This document shows positions 45,617 to 52,890 of a DNA stretch of 64,000 bases, piece by piece. Position 1 is the stretch's first letter. Each line of letters opens with the position of its first letter. This DNA comes from Candidatus Melainabacteria bacterium (GTDB lineage Bacteria > Cyanobacteriota > Vampirovibrionia > Obscuribacterales > Obscuribacteraceae): assembly GCA_003963305.1 (NCBI GenBank), contig RXJR01000003.1, positions 1 to 64,000 of the forward strand, in the 5' to 3' direction. The notes beneath the pieces were generated by a model. The model had not been told where the DNA came from. It searched no databases and was given only the letters and a program-made list of their open reading frames with translations. The position numbers were made by a program, and so were the translations under genes.

Positions 45617-45755
45617 GTGAACCTCCGGAGGTACGACGCAACGATTTAGTCCCGTCGACACACGTCGTGGGTTGGTAATAATTGATTGTCTAGTCTCGGT
45701 TTTGTTCGCAGTCTTTTTGCGCTCGTAGTCGCGAGACTCGAGTGTACTGCGTGCG

Positions 45756-45775
45756 ATTTTGAGCTGATATCAGCT
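45756..45775. repeat. GATATC-centred interspersed palindrome, copy 6
   Basis: Core GAGCTGATATCAGCTC (45761-45776) with a left arm ATTTT. It lies 140 bp upstream of the Asn/Pro-rich gene. Confidence 0.65.
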
Positions 45776-46054
45776 CCCAGCCTTGTTCTCAAACAGCCTC
45801 GTGGCTAGAGAGTTTTGGCTGAACCTTCGACGCATAGTGAGTCGAATCGGATCGCTCCGGTAATAGATTTTTAGTGGGGCAAGAATTTGAGATTAAGTGC
45901 AATCGGCAAACTTGTGTATGGGAAAATTACGAAATTCTCCTTAAATGGGTCTCATTTTTTTGCTGGTTTGCTTTTGTGAATTAGTGATTTTTTGCTGCCC
46001 TGATTTGAAGCGGGCAAGAGCATAGATATATGAGGGCTTTGCGTCTCCTTCCAG

Positions 46055-46113
46055 TTTTTAAGCGATATCAGCTTAAGATTGAAAAATTGAGTGTTCAACT
46101 GATATCGCTTTAG
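46055..46113. repeat. GATATC-centred palindromes, copies 7 and 8 (a pair)
   Basis: TTTTAAGCGATATCAGCTTA (from 46055) and TTCAACTGATATCGCTTTAG (from 46094). The centres are 37 bp apart. Confidence 0.75.
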
Positions 46114-46252
46114 TTCGTGGCATGGGACTGAAATTTCTTGTGGGGGACGGGTTTTTGGGAATCGAAGGTGACATTAGTATTTGTCGGGCTGTGGGAATCG
46201 GTTGGGCCTATTTTGATTCAGACTTCAGTGCTGTCCGGATTTGAAATATTCA

Positions 46253-46281
46253 TTGACACACATACAAAAGTATGGTCTAAT
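46253..46281 (+). promoter_or_regulatory. imuA promoter with operator-like inverted repeat
   Basis: TTGACA (46253-46258), a 17-bp spacer, TCTAAT (46276-46281). The spacer contains CATAC-AAAA-GTATG (46261-46274). The same arrangement, base for base over most positions, lies upstream of dnaE2. The TAC-N4-GTA core resembles the GTAC-N4-GTWC LexA box described for cyanobacteria. Confidence 0.75.
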
Positions 46282-46300
46282 TGGAATACTTATAAAACCG

Positions 46301-46345
46301 AAGAGACACTAGCGAGACACAACGGACGCACCATCCGTCTCGTGA
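46301..46345 (+). other. imuA leader: diverged copy of the dnaE2 3' repeat, and a hairpin
   Basis: AAGAGACACTAGCGAGACAC, then AA (46301-46322), matches the 40-bp repeats at 56085-56204 apart from a 4-base gap and one change. Overlapping it is a hairpin: CGAGAC (46313-46318) with GTCTCG (46337-46342), and inside it ACGGA with TCCGT (sharing bases with the outer arm). Further on, AGATGCAATTGCATCT (46480-46495) is a perfect 16-bp palindrome just before the coding start. The leader is about 230 bases. Confidence 0.6.
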
Positions 46346-46518
46346 TTCAGCATCGTTGTTACACGTTGCTGTGTGCTTCGAATTGGTTTTAAAAATAAAG
46401 TGATGGCGCGTGTATGTGTGGATTGCAGTGATTGCTATCCATACGACCGCGTTTGACGTAACAAGGGAAAAGGTTTGTTAGATGCAATTGCATCTGCGCT
46501 TATTTGTGCGCCTAGATT

Positions 46519-47319
46519 ATGAATCAGCAGAGCGTTATCCAATTAAAAGAACAATTTGAGCAACTATTTCCCGGAAAATGGGTTGTTGATTCACGTACTC
46601 ATAAGAATATTCAGACCGGAATACCAGAAGTTGATTTTGGTATTTTGCATGGGATTTCAAGGAAACGCATTACTGAGTGGTCCGGAGCATTTTCATCAGG
46701 TAAAACGAGTGTTCTGCGAGCAATCGTAGCGCGATGGTGTGCTGCCAATATGCAAGTTGTGTATATCGATACATTCGATCGATTAAAAGCTCGTGACTGG
46801 GCATTCGTTGAATCTGGTTATGCTGGCGCGTCGCCATTGAATATGGTTCCGAGTGAAGCAAAGGAACCGGGTAGATTTTGGGTCGTAAGAAATTTGAAGG
46901 GACCGAAGATCGAACATGATGCGCTTTGGGCGGTTGAGCAATTGATCCGTTCAGCAATGTTTGATGTATTGATATTTGATCTCGGTAGTAATTTATCTAT
47001 ATCGAGCAAAATTTCGGCGCGTTTACAACGATCTTTAGAGAAATCCAGAACGGCTCTAGTTTTGCTGAAAGATGAAGAGAGCACCAGTAATGCTAATTCT
47101 TCTTGGGGCTGTCAGTCACGATTGTATTTTGAGTGGTCTCCTTCAAACGTGCATTGCGAAATTGGTTTATCCGGAGTGGTGTCAATCATTCCTTCGATAA
47201 AAACTGATCTGTGGAAAGAAGGAATGACGAAAAGTGTTGAGGTGAATATTCGATCTCATGTCTCGAATTGCTTGTTTACGCATCCCCAAATTCCAGATCG
47301 CCGTACACCAAAAACGTGA
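46519..47319 (+). CDS. imuA: ImuA-like protein (RecA/SulA-like mutasome component)
   Basis: 266 residues of the RecA-related ImuA/SulA-like group. Walker A is SGAFSSGKTS, followed by a RecA-like core (VVYIDTFDRL, VLIFDLGSN). With ImuB and DnaE2 it forms the SOS-induced mutasome, which links to RecA and the polymerase and bypasses DNA lesions with mutations. Start ATG 46519, with no good ribosome site. Overlaps imuB by 62 bp. Confidence 0.85.
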   Translation: MNQQSVIQLKEQFEQLFPGKWVVDSRTHKNIQTGIPEVDFGILHGISRKRITEWSGAFSSGKTSVLRAIVARWCAANMQVVYIDTFDRLKARDWAFVESGYAGASPLNMVPSEAKEPGRFWVVRNLKGPKIEHDALWAVEQLIRSAMFDVLIFDLGSNLSISSKISARLQRSLEKSRTALVLLKDEESTSNANSSWGCQSRLYFEWSPSNVHCEIGLSGVVSIIPSIKTDLWKEGMTKSVEVNIRSHVSNCLFTHPQIPDRRTPKT

Positions 47320-48871
47320 GCCTGAACTGAAAAGAAAGGCATTCGTTTTGTTGGGTGATGCACAAAAGCAGACTGACCAAATCAATCTCAGTCGTGCTCG
47401 TGTTTTTATGTGCTCAGATAGTGCCAGTAAAAAATTTGTTGTAGCCGGTATGAAATGGCCGGAAGCACGAGCTACCTGTGCAAATTTAAGTTGGCGCCAA
47501 TGTGATGTTAAATCATATCGAGAAGCACAAAAACAAATCGTCAATGAATTGGTCATTTGTTCTCCTAGAGTATCTGCAAAAGAACCAGGAATCTTTATTC
47601 TCGATGCCGCTGGAATGCAGCGATTAGGGGGTGAAGGGAAGCTTTGCCGTGACTTGTTGCGATTGGTCAGTAAACTTGGATATACCAATGCGAATGTTGG
47701 TGTTGCTGATTCTGCTTTTGGTGCAATGGTTGCAAGTCGTTCAAAAAATCGTTGGTACATTGTTCCGCCTGGAAGAGATAGTGAATTCCTAAACAGGTTG
47801 CCAATTTCCCATCTGGCTTTAGATAGTGATTTGCAAGATGTATTTGTTGATCTCGGTATCAAGTCAATGGGGCATCTCGCTGAGATTCCTGTAGATAACT
47901 TGGCAGAAAGATTTGGACGAGAAGCAGTAAATGCTCAACAATTGGTGCTAGGTTTTGATAAGTTTCAGCCGAATATTCCGGTGCTAGATAGAAAATTTGG
48001 TGCTAGTGTCGAAATTGATGGACCGATTGAATCGCTTGAGCAGACTGTTTTTTTGCTCAAGTCGATGTTGGACCATTTACAAACCAATCTGCAGAAGGAA
48101 GGTTATTGCGCTGAAGAATTGTTGATTCGATTTTTCAATGACGATGAGTTGTTCTATGAACGGTTAGTCAAACTTGTGCGTCCATCATATAGTTCAAAGT
48201 TCTTGCTTGAAGTCTTACGATTGACGATTGAAGCACATCCACTGTGCCGAGAATTTACTGCGATTCGATTGGAAGTTAATCGCTTTTGCAAAGAGTCGTT
48301 TCAGCAAAGTAAAGTAGAAATTGAATCAAATGCGAATTCAATTGTAAGTGAGCAGCAGACGAATTTATTGCAGAAATTTCTTACCAGGCTTGGTCAGAAT
48401 TCACTTGTACGACCGCTTGCAAACGATCAACATTGTCTTGATTCTTCAGGTCTATGGGTTCCTGTATTTGAAGCTAATCAAATTGATAGTCAGATCGTTT
48501 CAACATTCAAGAATGACTGTAGCACGATGAAAAATTCTGTGCCGGTTGAAACAGGTTATATTGAAGCAAAGATTGGGAAACGAGGATTAACAGCCGGTCT
48601 TGTTTTGAAGCAGATACCAAAAGCGGTGCCGGTTTTTGTTGAATTCAGTGATAATATTCCGAATGCAATTGCCTATCATGGTAAGTGGTATAAGATTTTG
48701 AATATTACAGTCTCAGAATGCCTTTCGGGATTGTGGTGGGAAGAGCAGTTTCAAAAATCTTACTATGTTGCGCTAATTGAACCAAAGTATGAGCCCGGTT
48801 CGTGCATGCTTGTTTTACTGGTTCGAGATCACATGCACAAAAATTGGTCAATCGAGGGAATTTTTGATTAG
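47258..48871 (+). CDS. imuB: ImuB (inactive Y-family polymerase-like mutasome protein)
   Basis: 537 residues, Y-family polymerase fold. The first catalytic segment, DxD/E in true polymerases, reads ACLRIPKFQIAV; the second is LDAAGM rather than the DE pair. The loss of both sites is normal for ImuB, which bridges DnaE2 and the sliding clamp rather than polymerising. A region like the ImuB C-terminal domain (PVFVEFSDNIPNAIAYHGKW...) follows. The gene overlaps imuA and looks more A/T-rich than its neighbours. Confidence 0.88.
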   Translation: MSRIACLRIPKFQIAVHQKREPELKRKAFVLLGDAQKQTDQINLSRARVFMCSDSASKKFVVAGMKWPEARATCANLSWRQCDVKSYREAQKQIVNELVICSPRVSAKEPGIFILDAAGMQRLGGEGKLCRDLLRLVSKLGYTNANVGVADSAFGAMVASRSKNRWYIVPPGRDSEFLNRLPISHLALDSDLQDVFVDLGIKSMGHLAEIPVDNLAERFGREAVNAQQLVLGFDKFQPNIPVLDRKFGASVEIDGPIESLEQTVFLLKSMLDHLQTNLQKEGYCAEELLIRFFNDDELFYERLVKLVRPSYSSKFLLEVLRLTIEAHPLCREFTAIRLEVNRFCKESFQQSKVEIESNANSIVSEQQTNLLQKFLTRLGQNSLVRPLANDQHCLDSSGLWVPVFEANQIDSQIVSTFKNDCSTMKNSVPVETGYIEAKIGKRGLTAGLVLKQIPKAVPVFVEFSDNIPNAIAYHGKWYKILNITVSECLSGLWWEEQFQKSYYVALIEPKYEPGSCMLVLLVRDHMHKNWSIEGIFD

Positions 48872-49045
48872 CGCCGGTCTGACTGGGACCTGGCGTGGGG
48901 TGCCTCGGACTCGCCGGTGTGAGAGTACCTGTCGGGTTGTATCCGCAGCTGTATCGTGGTGAGCCGCCAATGTGCCTTGGGCGCCTGAGAAGGACCCATG
49001 CCTCTGCGTCGCGGGCTGACCACCTGGCACGCCCCGCAGATTAAA
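48872..49045 (+). ncRNA. GC-rich, likely structured segment after imuB
   Basis: About 175 bp, markedly GC-rich between A/T-rich sequence. Hairpins: CGCC-GGTC / GACC-T-GGCG starting at 48872; GGTGC-CTC / GAGA-GTACC around 48900-48930 (bulged A); CTGT-CGG / CCG-CAG around 48931-48952; GCGGG / CCCGC near the end. The start and end regions (GCGTGGGGTGCC and GGCACGCCCCGC) can also pair. No match to SRP RNA, 6S, tmRNA, RNase P, T-box or common riboswitches is apparent. The region 49046-49227 shows no gene. The first hairpin could also simply terminate imuB. Confidence 0.35.
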
Positions 49046-49227
49046 CGTGCCGGACTACGTAGTTACCCCATTTAAAGCCCAGGTTCACTGATGAATAATG
49101 CCTTCACTGGCAGAAATACTGATAATTTGGCGTTTAATTCCGGTGACACATTTTGGTAGCGTTTTTTTGTTCCAATTGAACTGTTGATTGATACCGATTT
49201 CTGTGTTGACGATTCTAGCGAAGGTTT

Positions 49228-51951
49228 ATGACATTGGGCGATAATCTTGAAAATGTGAAAATTGAGCCGAAGAAGGACACTCAGTCGTCCGGGTGGCTGA
49301 TGGATAACATAGCGCATCCATTCGTCAACGCTGCCGTTATCGATCCCATTAACGCTGTCGCTTCGGTTTCAGAAGCTGTCTCAGGCAAACATTTGCCACG
49401 AGTTGATTTGCTCTCCGTGCCGGAAAGCAATGGCACTGCCTCGTGGTTAGCGCAGACTTTTTCAAGCGGTGTAGGAGCGATCGCTCCTTACGTTGTTGCA
49501 GGCAAACTCACAGGCGGAGCGATGGAGAGCGGCGGACGCTTTCTCGAGTCCAACAATTTCATCAAAGCTGGTGGACTGAGCGCCAAGTTTTTGTCTAGCG
49601 AGCGCTCAGCCATGATTATTGGTGCTGGTCTGTATGGTGGTGCCCGTGACCCTGTCGGTTCAGAGAGCCGAGCCAGCAACGCTGTCGGCAGCATGGTCGG
49701 ATTCGGAATGTTTGAGTACGGCAACGCCATGACGAAAGGACTTTCGCTTTCGAAGAGTATCCCGTTGCGAGCCCTGGTTGGAGCAGCTGGTGGCACCACT
49801 CAGATGATGATTTCCGAGCAGAGTCTTGGAACGCCAGACAGCCTTATGAAGGCAGCATCATCTGGTGCTGCGCTGAACTTATTCTTGCCGGCTGTTCAAC
49901 ATGGAGTCGGTAGAGCCGTAGACGCGGCCAACGTTCGTATGGGGCGACCCATTCCCGTCGATCACTTCGTGGCGCGTGAGAATTGGACCGACAATGCCCC
50001 CCTTCAGGATCTGGTCGGTCGCAGCCCTCTGACTCGTGTCCAACGCGTATCTACCGGAGAAACCAGTATCAATCAAGACAGCAACGTGGTCAGGCTGGGT
50101 CCGGCAGATGGACCAGAAAAACTAGGACACGAAGTCAGTCACCGTATCAGCGCTAAACAAGCTGAACCAGAGCTGAGAGCTGCTGCCGAACTGCTCAAAA
50201 CAGATCCGGAAGCGGCAAAGCAGAAGTTTATCGATATTCGCACAGCGCAAGAAAAAGCTGCGCTGGAAGCCGAAAGCCGTGTCAAAGCGGCTTTGGATAC
50301 GCGATCGCCCTATGCTGACACGAATCCGGAAATCATCCAGGCGCTTCGCGTCAATAGAAACTTGACTTATGGTGATTTGTTCAAGAGCGAGGCCGCGCAA
50401 TTCGAAGCCACCAATGGAAAGTTCAGACCGCAGGCAGATTTTTCTGGAAGCGATTATCGTGGCAAGACTGACAGCGGACTGCATCTCTTTGTTTATGAAA
50501 AGCCCACCGAAAATCCCTTCGGTGGTGAGGCGAAGATCATTGCGTACGAAACTAACGACAACAAATCATTCCAGCGTTGGACAAAAGAAGACGCCAAAAA
50601 TGACGAGAACGGCAGAACGTGGGGCACTATAGAAAAGTTCAAAGATCCAGTGGACACTCCATACGGAACGTCGACTCTCGTTGAATCATTTCCTGATCGT
50701 TCCACTGCCTATCACATTATCAAAGGCACTAATGTTGCCGACAACACGGTTCTGCGCGTTTACACCCAGGGACTCAAAACAGATTATGGGCTGGTGACAT
50801 CTACAGTGACACACCCAGATGGTCAAGTCGACTACGGTAAGATGGACGGTACTTCTGCCACCAAATACGCAACTCCGCGCGAAGATTGGTACGGAAAAGT
50901 TTCCGTTGAGGACACTAAAGCTGATGGCACAACCTTCTATCATCTTACAGATGGTGCAACAGTAGAGTGGTATCCAAATCCTCTGAAAGTTCAGATCGCA
51001 ATGGCGGATGGCTCTGTGCGGGAAGTTGAAGTCTCAACTGCATGGCGAAGCAACGGTAAAGCGTCTCATTCTATGATCGATAAAATATTAGAACGTGGCG
51101 AAGTACCTGCTGATGCTGAACCTGTCAAAGACTCGGCGCCGGTCAAGAATGAATACATTCTGAACGATGCAAACGAGACCACGTTCGAGCAGATTAATCA
51201 TCCTGATCACATCGAGATAGTTGAACGTCCGCAAGGTGGCGCAGAGTCTTCGTTTAAACCTACATACGTGATGGAGAACTACAGTTCTCCTATGGATTCG
51301 CCTGAGGGGGCAGTCAACAGAATTGTGAGAACTTTCGACAGCACCATTTATGATCTTGCTGATGGATCTGGTGCAAAAGTTCAAGTCTACGATCCGAACC
51401 ATCTTCGTTCGACAGATTACGGTGACGTCAACCGTGTCCTATACGCTAGAAACGATTTTGTTCAATACGATAAAGTAAATGGCAATAAAGTTCTGACGAA
51501 CACAGAGAAAACTATCGATACAAATTATGGCCCTGCTAAAGCCATTGAGACCGCACCTGACGGCACCGAATATTATCACCGTCCAAATGGGGCAGTTGTA
51601 GAATCGTATCCAGAAGTAGTGAGCTCGAATCGTGGCTCAATACAGGCGTTTGAGAAGACCGCCAACGGTTTGACTATCTATCTACCAACCGCAGACGGCA
51701 GTTTCTACTCCCTGGAATTGAATTTCTCATCAAAAACGAGCACTGCGAAAGATGCAAGCGGCAACTTGATTCCTGATGGTGTAAAACCACTTGAGAAGCT
51801 GGTAAGGCAATTTAATCCTTCTCAGTATCCTGATGGACGACTGATTCCAGATGTTGGAAATGTGCGCACTATCGAAACTGATACCGATGGTTATAACACC
51901 TATCAAATGACCGATGGCACCTATAAGACTGACAAACCCGCTACGCCTTAA
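49228..51951 (+). CDS. Large protein with HEVSH motif and C-terminal beta repeats
   Basis: 907 residues, no family recognised. N-terminal 1-250: Gly/Ala/Ser-rich, semi-hydrophobic helices. Around residue 300: RLGPADGPEKLGHEVSHRIS, where HEVSH fits the HExxH zinc-protease pattern and its setting resembles DUF4157-like extracellular contractile-injection/toxin-linked domains. A helical stretch (310-380) follows. From about 450, four or more degenerate repeats of a DGTtxYHxxDGxxVExYP type. ATG at 49228 (GAAGG site upstream). It lies between imuB and dnaE2, on the same strand. A secreted toxin-like or surface role is inference. Confidence 0.72.
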   Translation: MTLGDNLENVKIEPKKDTQSSGWLMDNIAHPFVNAAVIDPINAVASVSEAVSGKHLPRVDLLSVPESNGTASWLAQTFSSGVGAIAPYVVAGKLTGGAMESGGRFLESNNFIKAGGLSAKFLSSERSAMIIGAGLYGGARDPVGSESRASNAVGSMVGFGMFEYGNAMTKGLSLSKSIPLRALVGAAGGTTQMMISEQSLGTPDSLMKAASSGAALNLFLPAVQHGVGRAVDAANVRMGRPIPVDHFVARENWTDNAPLQDLVGRSPLTRVQRVSTGETSINQDSNVVRLGPADGPEKLGHEVSHRISAKQAEPELRAAAELLKTDPEAAKQKFIDIRTAQEKAALEAESRVKAALDTRSPYADTNPEIIQALRVNRNLTYGDLFKSEAAQFEATNGKFRPQADFSGSDYRGKTDSGLHLFVYEKPTENPFGGEAKIIAYETNDNKSFQRWTKEDAKNDENGRTWGTIEKFKDPVDTPYGTSTLVESFPDRSTAYHIIKGTNVADNTVLRVYTQGLKTDYGLVTSTVTHPDGQVDYGKMDGTSATKYATPREDWYGKVSVEDTKADGTTFYHLTDGATVEWYPNPLKVQIAMADGSVREVEVSTAWRSNGKASHSMIDKILERGEVPADAEPVKDSAPVKNEYILNDANETTFEQINHPDHIEIVERPQGGAESSFKPTYVMENYSSPMDSPEGAVNRIVRTFDSTIYDLADGSGAKVQVYDPNHLRSTDYGDVNRVLYARNDFVQYDKVNGNKVLTNTEKTIDTNYGPAKAIETAPDGTEYYHRPNGAVVESYPEVVSSNRGSIQAFEKTANGLTIYLPTADGSFYSLELNFSSKTSTAKDASGNLIPDGVKPLEKLVRQFNPSQYPDGRLIPDVGNVRTIETDTDGYNTYQMTDGTYKTDKPATP

Positions 51952-51980
51952 CTAGTGAGAGATTTGTCTCATTTCGGGAT

Positions 51981-52040
51981 TTTTAACCGATATCGCTTTT
52001 AAGTTCGATTTGTGTGCTTAAACTGATATCAGTCTAAAAT
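51981..52040. repeat. GATATC-centred palindromes, copies 9 and 10 (a pair)
   Basis: TTTTAACCGATATCGCTTTT (from 51981) and CTTAAACTGATATCAGTCTA (from 52017), centres 36 bp apart, 30 bp after the large gene's stop. Confidence 0.75.
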
Positions 52041-52203
52041 CCAGAAAACAATGTTTTTTGCTGCTGTACATGCCGTTAGAGTGGCTTTCTTGAGCACTAT
52101 TACGCTTTTACTTTAGCAACGGAAATTTCGGAATTTTCGGCACTTAATCATTTTCGATTTCGTCCCTCATGTTCGATATTCGACTTTAATTCGAGGTGAT
52201 GAT

Positions 52204-52578
52204 ATGACGACAGTTGTTAATAACTCTGGAACGGCCCCGGTAGTGCGCAAAGTTTTGCTTTCCGGTGGTGGAAACAATAGGCGAATTTGGGATGCTAGCT
52301 ATGATCATCTCTACGTGATTGAAGTTGCACCAGCTCTTGGTTCTGCTGCTTTGCCGGAGGGCAGTTTCAGCGTCAATAATGCAGTCATTCGGCCTCTGAG
52401 ATACAACGCTACAGGAAAGTATGAGGCAGTGGGCGCGGAGAACTTGGAGATATATGAGTTTGTTGGATTTGAGAGCATGCTCGTGATTGAGCGCCCGAGT
52501 CTTAGCAGTTTAGACGTATTGAGAAGCGAGTCGGGTATAGCGGTGGTTAACGAGGATCAGGTTGTCGTGCGGAAATAG
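52204..52578 (+). CDS. Hypothetical protein
   Basis: 124 residues, no recognised family, mostly beta-like with few charged helices. No signal peptide. ATG preceded by GAGGTGAT seven bases upstream. Its stop is 30 bp before the dnaE2 promoter. Role unknown; its place in the mutasome block is intriguing but not evidence. Confidence 0.6.
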   Translation: MTTVVNNSGTAPVVRKVLLSGGGNNRRIWDASYDHLYVIEVAPALGSAALPEGSFSVNNAVIRPLRYNATGKYEAVGAENLEIYEFVGFESMLVIERPSLSSLDVLRSESGIAVVNEDQVVVRK

Positions 52579-52607
52579 CAAATACTAGAATGCGCGCTCT
52601 TAAAAGC

Positions 52608-52636
52608 TTGCCACACATAATTTTGTATGGTATGCT
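52608..52636 (+). promoter_or_regulatory. dnaE2 promoter with the same operator-like repeat
   Basis: TTGCCA (52608-52613), 17-bp spacer, TATGCT (52631-52636), with CATAA-TTTT-GTATG (52616-52629) in the spacer. Aligned without gaps to the imuA promoter, TTGnCACACATA and GTATGGT are identical. Confidence 0.75.
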
Positions 52637-52890
52637 GTATGCAGAGCAGTGAAGTTGAGCAGCTTGCTGTCTTCCGCAGATCATCACTCCTGTGGTCGAG
52701 AGTTTGCTTGCTTTTGTAATGAGTGCTTTGTATTGCGTGTTTTCTGATTGCCGTGCTTAGTTGCCTGCAATTGCGATCCATGCTTTGCAATGCGGTTGTT
52801 TGTAATCTGTCGTGCTTTGCAATTTATGCTTTGCACTGACTGCTTTTGAGCTACTTTTTAATTGCCGTCAGCTTTAGAGAGTTATGAGTA
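52637..52890 (+). other. dnaE2 leader of about 250 bases
   Basis: T-rich, non-coding, with TGCTTTG at 52724, 52780, 52813 and 52827. A 13-codon leader-like frame begins at 52720 (ATG AGT GCT). A stop codon lies in frame just before the TTG start. Confidence 0.45.

Larger units (their letters stand above)
45617..46252. other. Long gap upstream of imuA
   Basis: About 640 bp with no convincing gene; an 84-codon frame at 46138-46392 has no family or ribosome support. It holds three palindrome copies (one single, one pair). The imuA promoter begins at 46253. Confidence 0.6.

Noticed and set aside
46138-46392. An 84-codon gene before imuA
   Set aside because: It covers the imuA promoter, has no family and no ribosome site.
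48848-49030. A 60-codon minus-strand protein in the GC-rich segment
   Set aside because: Arg/Pro/Gln-rich reading of a GC-rich, hairpin-dense segment; looks non-coding.
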